A model generated the notes under the pieces. The model saw only the letters and a list, made by a program, of their open reading frames with translations. It was not told the DNA's origin and did not search any database. Below, in pieces: positions 18,601 through 25,747 of a stretch of DNA of 57,948 bases (position 1 is its first letter; every line of letters begins with the position of its first letter). The translations under genes were made by a program, and so were the position numbers. The stretch comes from an uncultured Fibrobacter sp. (GTDB lineage Bacteria > Fibrobacterota > Fibrobacteria > Fibrobacterales > Fibrobacteraceae): NCBI GenBank assembly GCA_946414025.1, contig CAMKMX010000015.1, positions 1 through 57,948 on the forward strand. Reading direction: 5' to 3'.

Positions 18601-21600
18601 TCAATCTCTATAACTCCCCCAGCAGGCTCCGTCACCCGCGAAAGGCTCCAGGCAGACGCACCATAGTCGGCAAAATCCTGCCAAACCTTGTGATTTTCTG
18701 GATTTGCGCGCTCGTTCCAGAACCCCCAATCATCTACAACATTGGAAGAGGCGATAATACTTGCATCCAAATCGGTAATATTCTCATAATAGCTATCCGG
18801 GAACTGGTTCGTCCCGACCGTATCTTCGGGGCTTGCATAAGTCAGATTCTGCGACAAATTCATCCAACTGTTCTTTGTGGACAGCCGCGTTGAAGTGAGG
18901 GACGGCGAATGGTATTCAAACTTGAACGGGGGCAGACTGGAACACTTTCCGTACTGACAATCTGTTTCCGTAATTGACTTCAGGGAAAGTTTGCCATAAA
19001 GGTGGTTCCCGCTATTCTGACTTTCACATATTCCAAGGCCCGCATAATCCGGAGAGGTCTCAACCTGTCCGTTGTCTGCAGGATAGCGCCCCTTACAGTA
19101 AGAATTCAACGCCTTGGGATGCAAGGAATAATCATAGCCAAACTCAAATTCACGGTAGGGTGTCGAATCACCACGGTTAAAATACGATATCTTCTTCAAG
19201 TAACGCATCTGATTTTCTGCAGGGTCACTCGAATCACCCGCAAAAACCAGATCGCTCCAGTTTATGAGGGGATGAGAAACATAGTTTCCGTTTTCCCCAA
19301 AGACCACAGTGGCGTGATTATATTTGTCCATATCGCTGTTGCTTTTTGCATAGCGATACGCGTAAATGGAGTCGCCGACAAGGCGGATGCGAAGCCTGTA
19401 TAGTCCATACCCGTATTCATCGGCGGGAGATTCCTCGAACTGGCCCACTGAATCCACTGCAAAGGTGATTTCCGAAGGCATCTGGTACAAAACCGAATCC
19501 TGGACCATAAACGACATTGTCGGAGCATTGACCGAGGGCATCCCTGTTACTTTTATAGCCGCATTACCGCGGAACTTTCTTAAAAGTCTTTCGGGCAACT
19601 TCATGTTGGTATAAAGATATTCCGGGACAATGCTGATTTTTTGCTTCGTGAATGCCTGCTGGTAACCATTTCCAGTGGGTAGACTAGCGCTTTCTTCGGA
19701 AACCACTCTGGCTCTAGACAAAATCGAAGCCTGAACAACCATGGGCATGGTTTTCGATTTGTCATTGTAGTTGAAATCCCAGCCCTTCCCGTCTACACGT
19801 TCTTCAGTTGCAGGGTCATTCAGTTCAAATTCGGCCCTATGCGTCGAGGTTTCTATGGATTTCAGATAAACATATTCCTTGACTCCGAACCCAGCCTGGT
19901 ACATCCGCGAGTCGCATCCCTCCGGCGTATAGCCATTCCTGGGCATCCTGAAATTCGGTAAGTCCACAGCATCCAGGCCTGGCCTTGCAAAAGGTGTTCT
20001 CCAGCGATAAATCGAAGGCTCCGTATAATGGAACTTGACATTGTAGCCAACATTATCCCCAACGGAGTCTCCAAGCTGAATAAAATCTGCACCACGGATT
20101 TCAGTAAGCAGCCACTGTGTGGCATAAGGGTTCATGTTCACCTGATAGGTATAGAACAGCGCATTATTTTCAGATTCATATCCAGACTTACACTTCTCAT
20201 CAAGGGAGCCCTTCTTAAAGACATAGTTGAGTGTATTCTCCACCGCCTGCGATGGATTCACCATTTCTACGCTCCAATCTAGGAACGACCTAACCGCACT
20301 AACCAAACTATCAAGGAAATCATCAGAGGCGTCTCCCTTCAAATCAACAAATATCGGAGTTCCCTTTTCCTGATTGATAGAATAATCCACTTTCAGGTAA
20401 GATCTTACAGGTTGCTCAAAATAATACCGAGTCCCATCCGAATTGGTTATCACGAAACCCTTAAGTTTTCCCACGGGGCTATTATCCTCAAGAATTGGTT
20501 CAATCTTCCGGGAGCCATAAAGGGCGTAATCGTAACTATCCAATTTCCTTTTTAGCAAGATGTCCGAAATTTTCCTCCGCTCGCGGGATTTCGCCCCTTC
20601 GAATGGCTCACTTTCGTAATAACCACCCTCCCCTACAAACAAGAAATTCATCCCCGTGGTAAGGGTATCGTCAGACTCCGTATTCTTCCGGAAAACCAAC
20701 CTATTTCCTTCATTCCGGAAACGGGTCGAATAGAGCGCATACGGGGAACAACTGTCGCTATGTATGCACTGTCGGTAAGATTCATAGTCGTGATTCTGCG
20801 ACCTGGCTAGAACAGAGCCCCCAGTGGCCTCTTCAAATTCACTCCCATAAGGCCATCCGTCAGTAGAATCCTTGAGCAAGACTGAATAATCTTCAAAAAC
20901 TTCACTGCTTGTAGTTTTCTCGTTACTCACAATTTTGTGTAAACGGTGTTCTTCGCGGGTAAAGGGTCGGAAAGTCCCAGAAACACCTTCGGAAGATACC
21001 GTGTACATGTCATATGAGGGATACATTTCATCTTCACCCAAACTTTCCAAAGTCCGGCCTTTCATGGTCCATTTCCACGGAATGTTTCCCGACGAACCGC
21101 CCTGGGACGCCATCGCAACGGGCAGCCCGAAAATTTTATTCTGTCCATCGGACAAAATAGATGGGCCAGCCTGATACATGTATCCGTAAACGTAGTCCGA
21201 AGTTGCAGAACGCAAATGGTACTCATGTAAAGCTTGGCCAAAACCTAACGAAAAAACGCCCACGTACGTGGGAACCACAACGGCAAACCCGACACTAGAT
21301 GTCCGCACGCCGCCCTTGGCAGAAGCGTTGGAGACAGATAGGATTCCTCCATTGACAGAGACACTGGAGCCGTTCCTGCTCATTCCCGTCGATATCGGTC
21401 CCGATTTCATTGACGTTCTGATTCCCGACGGGCCTGCACTTAAGCCCACATTCGACACTCCATGGGCGTCCCCGAACCCAACGCTGTATGCGGCCCCGCT
21501 TCCCGTAGAATACTGAACTCCTGCGGAGGCCTTAACGTTTCGGCCTCCTATTGATGTCCCCAACCTCGCCGAAGCAATACCATTTGACGAGAGCATCAGA

Positions 21601-22181
21601 CCTATGTTCAAACCCGCCGCATTGTTGAAACCAACAGTTCCCTCTACCCCTATGGCTTCTGTTCCAACCTTAAAACCCACACTGGCAAAGCTTGCAATGT
21701 TCAGCCCAGCAGTTGCACTAAATCCGACCCCGCCCGTGCTGGAAACATTCTGTCCAACGCTTACGACACCCATGGTCCAACTCGTCTCTAGGTTCCACGT
21801 CTGTATAGCAGAATAACGATATACATACCCCAAAGTTCCACCATGGAACTGGTCATCAGGAACTCCACGGATATCGCGGTTTATGCTCCCCGGAGAAAGG
21901 GTCCAACCGAGTCCAACCCATGTAGCCTCTTGTTGGGGAGAAATTCCAGCGTGGTAAGATAAACTTAGTGGATAGCCCCCATAAGGTCCAGGCAGTTCTC
22001 CGAGAGGTATGGAGTATGCAAAGTTCCCAGTTTGAAGACTTACCATGTCCTTCATTCCAGAGGGTTCGAACTGCATGTAGTCAGGTTGAACAGGGCCTCC
22101 CTGCAATGCGAACAAGGGAGAAATGGCAACCAAAGCAGCCATCAGCCAATTTCTCGCTTTTGTCACAAAAGTCGCAATCAT
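15627..22181 (-). CDS. Rhs/YD-repeat protein, TcB-like N-terminal half
   Basis: 2184 aa with a signal peptide (NWLMAALVAISPLFALQ). Residues ~30-100 contain GNFAYSIPLGELPGPYGGYP, LSYHAGISPQQEATWVGLGW and SINRDIRGVPDD, the conserved N-terminal signature of large Rhs/SpvB-type proteins. A Gly/Ser/Ala-rich segment of about 200 residues follows, then a long beta-rich body. The last ~60 residues are YD repeats (FVYDRYGNMVRF, YYEYDPFGHLVQV). Its stop overlaps the start of the next Rhs gene, so the two chains are coupled and may form one shell, as TcB and TcC do. Its ATG overlaps the stop of the upstream Skp-like gene (ATGA). Function as a toxin-encapsulating half is inferred. Confidence 0.8.
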   Translation of the reverse strand: MIATFVTKARNWLMAALVAISPLFALQGGPVQPDYMQFEPSGMKDMVSLQTGNFAYSIPLGELPGPYGGYPLSLSYHAGISPQQEATWVGLGWTLSPGSINRDIRGVPDDQFHGGTLGYVYRYSAIQTWNLETSWTMGVVSVGQNVSSTGGVGFSATAGLNIASFASVGFKVGTEAIGVEGTVGFNNAAGLNIGLMLSSNGIASARLGTSIGGRNVKASAGVQYSTGSGAAYSVGFGDAHGVSNVGLSAGPSGIRTSMKSGPISTGMSRNGSSVSVNGGILSVSNASAKGGVRTSSVGFAVVVPTYVGVFSLGFGQALHEYHLRSATSDYVYGYMYQAGPSILSDGQNKIFGLPVAMASQGGSSGNIPWKWTMKGRTLESLGEDEMYPSYDMYTVSSEGVSGTFRPFTREEHRLHKIVSNEKTTSSEVFEDYSVLLKDSTDGWPYGSEFEEATGGSVLARSQNHDYESYRQCIHSDSCSPYALYSTRFRNEGNRLVFRKNTESDDTLTTGMNFLFVGEGGYYESEPFEGAKSRERRKISDILLKRKLDSYDYALYGSRKIEPILEDNSPVGKLKGFVITNSDGTRYYFEQPVRSYLKVDYSINQEKGTPIFVDLKGDASDDFLDSLVSAVRSFLDWSVEMVNPSQAVENTLNYVFKKGSLDEKCKSGYESENNALFYTYQVNMNPYATQWLLTEIRGADFIQLGDSVGDNVGYNVKFHYTEPSIYRWRTPFARPGLDAVDLPNFRMPRNGYTPEGCDSRMYQAGFGVKEYVYLKSIETSTHRAEFELNDPATEERVDGKGWDFNYNDKSKTMPMVVQASILSRARVVSEESASLPTGNGYQQAFTKQKISIVPEYLYTNMKLPERLLRKFRGNAAIKVTGMPSVNAPTMSFMVQDSVLYQMPSEITFAVDSVGQFEESPADEYGYGLYRLRIRLVGDSIYAYRYAKSNSDMDKYNHATVVFGENGNYVSHPLINWSDLVFAGDSSDPAENQMRYLKKISYFNRGDSTPYREFEFGYDYSLHPKALNSYCKGRYPADNGQVETSPDYAGLGICESQNSGNHLYGKLSLKSITETDCQYGKCSSLPPFKFEYHSPSLTSTRLSTKNSWMNLSQNLTYASPEDTVGTNQFPDSYYENITDLDASIIASSNVVDDWGFWNERANPENHKVWQDFADYGASAWSLSRVTEPAGGVIEIDYERDVYKDGEENSNENMYAEFESADYCKNFAGDYSVAESDSSQICLELSPLYWREQCLGPRSAFWDVVRPAGYRGTGFEYLDTVGITTSGEVDTSRNVLYNVLGNMGTKVKCGFGGLGRCSRTRSVAVLGDAKPLKLLSKNDGSARRLLVLDRSMHYMDAALQAAADKINSSKNWGIKSKQGSFWVRNSMSEMKGGDLRVRRLVRHDIGRTVTTEYTYEPGEIAQLPDSAYNTVIGNRFYSGKVSFALPDMDLSPKSRIVGFGDNDLFYVPGSNITYPKVTVKNYGAGISNGRTEYEYVTPETGIPADFIDEDTRSALQPFLRVNTRIFVWGGYEDDRTYKERPFLVAFTLLDANKHALGETRKMMVVRDGVTSFTFYDENIRNARYLAATSRFSMDSSLSVQHDTLALNASLSDFNDMDVSVIWFLGTYTKTYNKQGMKDEIRDDQNFVLHKSWLRSQKEGYYPIIYKAVEYGQDSITLQEMDANSGAEKDERDVADFESSVAYHDFTAFLGLNTKISFYRGGSSALMVRQDSTAYSTRVPDIAPGVAEGAENTQKSKVGRQVERWSYERVLKCKDGKKDKNCEKQYIALYDKDSRKDSKSFRYIRYPAFQVSSVSYTGHDNQPSSHIGLWGKSALENHQFDPLTGLPTATLAKAPSPDGKEMRKLTLKKPHYSVVDGDTSLANGMFRRNMLSQNYLSALYSGTVPATSPWNSIQVNDSLRSFDIAPYRQMPDSVYPGKKRPYVGWGNFRSRREPREIVGGGNLLSAVSPFQSTDPAHGQSFPTVTDYDGEMIGFVDWHFRVRESRDGFGRTTATHYSHDGMYETGLFFPAGLSEVASFVPHRDTIAMANCGINSLGYGVTENELVLFDGFSQISCYAVPKQGRTLIAEYTLRKSGRAWETVRDTVSGNPYVLTLYGGYLLSYLRIYPADAQSRTFVYDRYGNMVRFVSEDNVSTYYEYDPFGHLVQVRDDDGNSFKAHHREYRNGGQN

Positions 22182-22717
22182 CGATATTTATTGTTCAAAA
22201 AGAGAACAAAATTCTCAGTCAAGTCCGCACGTGAACCGTCCCCATACACTATACTGCCATTACTGGACGCAAATACCACATCTAACCCATGTTCCTTGGC
22301 ATATTCCGCAAGAGATCCATTTATTTTCTCATAAACAGGGGCCATCAACTCTGACTGCATTTTCTGCAACCCGCCTTTTTTCGCCTGCTCAAACCGGCCA
22401 AGTTCCTCTATCCGGTGTGTTTGCTCCGACTTTAACCTTTTTTTTGTTTCAATAGACGCCGTATCGTATTCCAGCTTCAACCGTTCCTCAAAGGTAGCGA
22501 GAGAATCCTCTATAACTTTTTCAGCATCGTTCCACTTAGATTCTTCTGCAAGCAATTGATCCCTCACCTTCTGGGCTTCTACGAAGGTATTCAGCATCTT
22601 TTCGGTATTGATAAATCCATAACGAACAGACGTTTCATGGACAAAGATACAGTAAATGATTCCAACGGCAGAAAGAATCAGTGCAACCAAGGCTAAGACA
22701 TTTGCAAGCCTATTCAT
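22178..22717 (-). CDS. Skp/OmpH-like periplasmic protein
   Basis: 179 aa. An N-terminal hydrophobic segment (residues 6-26) acts as an uncleaved anchor or signal. YGFINTEKMLNTF follows, then a long charged helical region (about 45-125) rich in Lys, Glu and Arg. It ends with HGLDVVFASSNGSIVYGDGS. This is the Skp/OmpH layout of a beta core split by a coiled-coil tentacle. Skp holds unfolded outer-membrane proteins in the periplasm. Placement directly before the giant Rhs genes, with stop and start overlapping, suggests a dedicated chaperone for Rhs export. The residue pattern is clear; the client is inferred. Confidence 0.75.
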   Translation of the reverse strand: MNRLANVLALVALILSAVGIIYCIFVHETSVRYGFINTEKMLNTFVEAQKVRDQLLAEESKWNDAEKVIEDSLATFEERLKLEYDTASIETKKRLKSEQTHRIEELGRFEQAKKGGLQKMQSELMAPVYEKINGSLAEYAKEHGLDVVFASSNGSIVYGDGSRADLTENFVLFLNNKYR

Positions 22718-23213
22718 CTTTCACCCCCATATACCGCAGCAAGTCCCGTGTCTTGTCCGCTTTCCCCTTCGCTCCATATACCACAAAATTTGAGGCCGTA
22801 CCAAAAAGAATTTCAAAACCATGCTGTTGGCCAAATGAAGCAACCACACTATTGAATTGTTCATAGACATTCTGTATTTTCGCCCCTGCAACCAGGCGGG
22901 CGGAATCAAGCATCTTATGTCGGGCCACGTTGGATTCCATATTGAGTAATTCTAGTAAATTCCGTTCATCAAGTTTCCCTTTCGATAAAGAATCTAGGAT
23001 TTTTGAAAGAGAATCGTCAAAAAAGTTCATTCTTTTTCGAACAAAATCATCCATTGTTCCTATAGTCTGATTTGCAGAAAGCATCGGTTCATAACGAGAA
23101 AGCGCAATGGACGTGTCTACAAAAAAAGGGTCCCTGCCACCACCAGAAAGAGTCTTCATGGCAACGGCAACAAAGAGAATCGAAAAGAGCAGAGAAGCAA
23201 GAGCTAATTTCAT
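22710..23213 (-). CDS. Second Skp/OmpH-like periplasmic protein
   Basis: 167 aa starting at MKLALASLLFSILFVAVAMK, which gives a normal signal or anchor sequence. The longer frame upstream has no such signal. The middle is helical and charged. The C-terminus (HGFEILFGTASNFVVYGAKG) parallels the end of the next gene's product, so the two are diverged paralogues. The 3' end overlaps the next gene by 8 bases. Two different Skp-like subunits could form a mixed trimer or act at successive steps. Similarity to the Skp family is weaker here than in the neighbour. Confidence 0.6.
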   Translation of the reverse strand: MKLALASLLFSILFVAVAMKTLSGGGRDPFFVDTSIALSRYEPMLSANQTIGTMDDFVRKRMNFFDDSLSKILDSLSKGKLDERNLLELLNMESNVARHKMLDSARLVAGAKIQNVYEQFNSVVASFGQQHGFEILFGTASNFVVYGAKGKADKTRDLLRYMGVKDE

Positions 23214-23220
23214 TTCACAT

Positions 23221-23649
23221 TTACCACACATCGTATAAGTAGTGGTGTTCCACCCCGGTATAGGTGTCGGCGTATATGACCTCGGCACCCGAATCGTAGA
23301 CCGTCAGGCTGTAATTGCCGTCCAGGTTGAACTGGTAATAGTATTCGCCATAGTGCCGGTCGTAAGCGTAATCGTACTCGTCTTTCCAGAAATAGTAGGG
23401 GCCGTATCCGTCATAGTAGACAGTCGCATCCCCGTTCCAGTCCACCTTCACGGACACCGTCAAAGAAGGCGACAGCGAATAAGCATCGCCGCAAAGGTAG
23501 TCGGCCCCCATCCAGGAGCAGTCCTGCCCGTAATAATAGTGGAAATGGAGTTTTGCCTGGTAACCGTGGTCCGAGCCGTCAGTTCCCCAATCCCCACAGC
23601 CAACGAGAACCAAGGCAAGGGCAAATAAAATAATCGATAAACGTTTCAT
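23221..23649 (-). CDS. Tyrosine-rich lipoprotein heading the Rhs operon
   Basis: 142 aa. A lipoprotein signal (LALVLVGCGDWG) places the lipidated Cys at about residue 18. The mature protein is remarkably rich in Tyr and Asp (for example KDEYDYAYDRHYGEYYYQF) and looks all-beta. No family recognised. It ends 7 bp before the first Skp-like gene, so it is probably the first gene of the Rhs operon. It might be an outer-membrane or surface accessory factor, but nothing in the sequence proves this. Confidence 0.7.
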   Translation of the reverse strand: MKRLSIILFALALVLVGCGDWGTDGSDHGYQAKLHFHYYYGQDCSWMGADYLCGDAYSLSPSLTVSVKVDWNGDATVYYDGYGPYYFWKDEYDYAYDRHYGEYYYQFNLDGNYSLTVYDSGAEVIYADTYTGVEHHYLYDVW

Positions 23650-23712
23650 GTCTCTTTACAAGAATCCCCCGACAAAAGTCGAGGGAAATAAGATGATTTA
23701 ATTTGTCCTAAA

Positions 23713-24315
23713 TCAGTCGGATTCGTAGTCGCCGTGAACTTCTTCTTCGGCAGCTTCCGTATTTTCGTCCTGGAACTGCTCCGGAGCCTGTAGGTCGCGA
23801 GTACTGCCATACTTGCGCTTTTCCTCTTCCGTCAGTTTATTGGAATACACGATGTCTTCCTGTTCCTGGTTGGCAGCTTCCTCCTCCTGCTTCAAGACAC
23901 GCTGGCCTTCTTCCAGGCGACGGCGGATATGTTCCTTTTCCATTTCTTCCAGGTTGGTGCCCACCTTGGCCTGTTCTTCGGAAACGATATAGCGCTCGTT
24001 AGCCTCGTCCATGGCGTCCTTGATGCCAATCAAGCGGCCCTTGCCATCCACCTTGAGGCCCGCCTTGCGGAGAGTCGAGAGAGGCAAACGGCGAGCGGCA
24101 ACCTTGTATTCTTCCTTGAATTCATCGCCATCACTAATTTCGTTAGCTTCGCTCTCGGTCACATAATCCAAGGCTTCACCCCAGCGGGATCCCTGCACGC
24201 ATGATGTAAAACCAACCAGGGCGGTATCAATCTTTTCAGGATCGTCCGACACCGTACCTGCACAGCCAGCAATAATCATCGCCAAAAAAGACACACCCAT
24301 CAATAGTTTTTTCAT
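23713..24315 (-). CDS. Lipoprotein of unknown function
   Basis: 200 aa from MKKLLMGVSFLAMIIAGCAG, a typical lipobox with Cys at about residue 18. I prefer this start to the upstream one because it begins the signal peptide. The mature protein is highly charged and helical, with Glu/Lys/Arg-rich stretches and an acidic C-terminal tail. No domain recognised. It lies 63 bp upstream of the Rhs operon lipoprotein in the same direction. A small hairpin (about 23668-23688) lies between them, so it may or may not share a transcript with the Rhs locus. It is divergent from the TraB-family gene. Confidence 0.75.
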   Translation of the reverse strand: MKKLLMGVSFLAMIIAGCAGTVSDDPEKIDTALVGFTSCVQGSRWGEALDYVTESEANEISDGDEFKEEYKVAARRLPLSTLRKAGLKVDGKGRLIGIKDAMDEANERYIVSEEQAKVGTNLEEMEKEHIRRRLEEGQRVLKQEEEAANQEQEDIVYSNKLTEEEKRKYGSTRDLQAPEQFQDENTEAAEEEVHGDYESD

Positions 24316-24453
24316 AGGACTTTCCTCCGAAAAAATAATATCCCCTTCAAATATACACATTTTTTTCTAAAAAATCCGCTTTTTACCTTTTTTTTGCATT
24401 TTTAGGCATTTTTCGCAAACAACCACCCCCTTTTTTCTATTTTTTCGCCCATT

Positions 24454-25626
24454 ATGAGAGAAAATGCGGACATCTACCGAATTTCTACTAGCGACAATAG
24501 GGAAATCGTCCTTGTAGGCACGGCCCACATCTCCCAGGCGTCTAAGGAACTGGTCAAGGAGACCATCGAAGCCGAAAAACCCGATACGGTGTGCGTAGAA
24601 TTGGACGCCGGTCGCATGCAGTCCCTCAAGGATCCCGACCGCTGGAAGAATACCGACCTGAAGTCTGTCATCAAGAACAAGCAGCTCGCCACACTCATCG
24701 CCAACCTAGTGCTGGGCTCGTACCAAAAACGCATGGGCGCCCAGACCGGAGTCAAGCCCGGAGCCGAACTGAAAGAGGCTGTAGATGAGGCCGAAGGAAA
24801 CGAAATCCCCGTAGTCCTTGCCGACCGGGATATCAAGATTACGCTGAAGCGGGCCTGGGCATGTACCCCCTGGTACCGCAAGCTGAGCCTCCTGGGCGGT
24901 CTTTTCGGGAGCATCTTCGACAAGACCCAGGTCAGCGAAGAAGAACTGGCCAAAATCAAGGAACAGGATTCCCTCAGTGCCATGATGCAGGAATTCGGCA
25001 AGACCTTCCCCGAAGTAAAGAAGGTCCTGATTGACGAGCGTGACCAGTACCTGGCCAGCAAGATCAAGACCGCCCCTGGAAACAAGGTGGTGGCCGTGGT
25101 GGGCGCCGGTCACGTGAAGGGAATCGCCAGCATCATCAGCGAGAACAAGGAACTCCCCAGCGAAGAATCCATCACGGTTATCCCCAAGGGCTCACCTATC
25201 TGGAAAATCATCGGCTGGGCAATCCCCGTAGCCATCGTAGCAAGCATTATCTACATCGGATACCAAGCGGGCATCGAAAAAGCCGGCGAACTGAGTCTCC
25301 ACTGGGCCATGCTTACCGGCGGCGGCGCCATGCTGGGCACCATCATCGCAGGCGGCCACCCCCTCACGGTTCTAGTGGCGCTGGTCATGGCGCCTTTCAC
25401 AGGGCTTACGCCGCTTATCGGCGTCGGGTTCTTTACCGCCCTGACCCAGGTCTATATGCGCCCGCCGAGAGTCCAAGAAATGGAAACCCTCGCCGACGAC
25501 ATCTGGCAGGTGAAGCACTGGTGGAAAAACCGCGTCACCCGCGTCATGCTCTGCTTCTTGTGTCCGGGAATCCCCGCCATCATCGGGAAGATCCTCGCCA
25601 TATTCAAGATATACCAGGCGATGTAA
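24454..25626 (+). CDS. TraB/PrgY-family membrane protein
   Basis: 390 aa. The N-terminal ~235 residues are a TraB domain with its three signature spots: VLVGTAHIS near residue 20, CVELDAGRMQSL near residue 50 and VAVVGAGHVKGI near residue 210. The C-terminal part has about four membrane segments, beginning at IIGWAIPVAIVASIIYIGY (~250) and including a Gly-rich pair (TGGGAMLGTIIAGGHPL). Relatives include PrgY/TraB of Enterococcus, which limits pheromone activity, and related proteins proposed to be metalloproteases. The role here is unknown. It is the only plus-strand gene in the first 52 kb and is convergent with glgE. Confidence 0.85.
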   Translation: MRENADIYRISTSDNREIVLVGTAHISQASKELVKETIEAEKPDTVCVELDAGRMQSLKDPDRWKNTDLKSVIKNKQLATLIANLVLGSYQKRMGAQTGVKPGAELKEAVDEAEGNEIPVVLADRDIKITLKRAWACTPWYRKLSLLGGLFGSIFDKTQVSEEELAKIKEQDSLSAMMQEFGKTFPEVKKVLIDERDQYLASKIKTAPGNKVVAVVGAGHVKGIASIISENKELPSEESITVIPKGSPIWKIIGWAIPVAIVASIIYIGYQAGIEKAGELSLHWAMLTGGGAMLGTIIAGGHPLTVLVALVMAPFTGLTPLIGVGFFTALTQVYMRPPRVQEMETLADDIWQVKHWWKNRVTRVMLCFLCPGIPAIIGKILAIFKIYQAM

Positions 25627-25747
25627 TAGACTAGAGACTAGAGATTAGAGACTAGGATCTAGGATCTAGGATTTAGGGTCTAGAATCTAGTGGATAATGT
25701 TTTATACCCAAATTCACTAGCCCCTAGTCTCTAGATCCTAACCTCTA
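25624..25747. repeat. Heptad-period repeats with inverted arms between convergent genes
   Basis: The left arm (about 25624-25700) reads in 7-base units CTAGAGA, CTAGAGA, TTAGAGA, CTAGGAT x3, TTAGGGT, CTAGAAT, CTAGTGG. After an AT-rich spacer, the right arm (about 25718-25747) carries the complementary units (CTAGCCC, CTAGTCT, CTAGATC). The arms could pair, giving a hairpin or cruciform between traB-like and glgE. It may serve as a bidirectional terminator. Confidence 0.75.

Noticed and set aside
25624..25747. CRISPR or IS end for the CTAG-rich tracts
   Set aside because: Units are 7 bases with no spacers, and there is no transposase or target-site duplication nearby.
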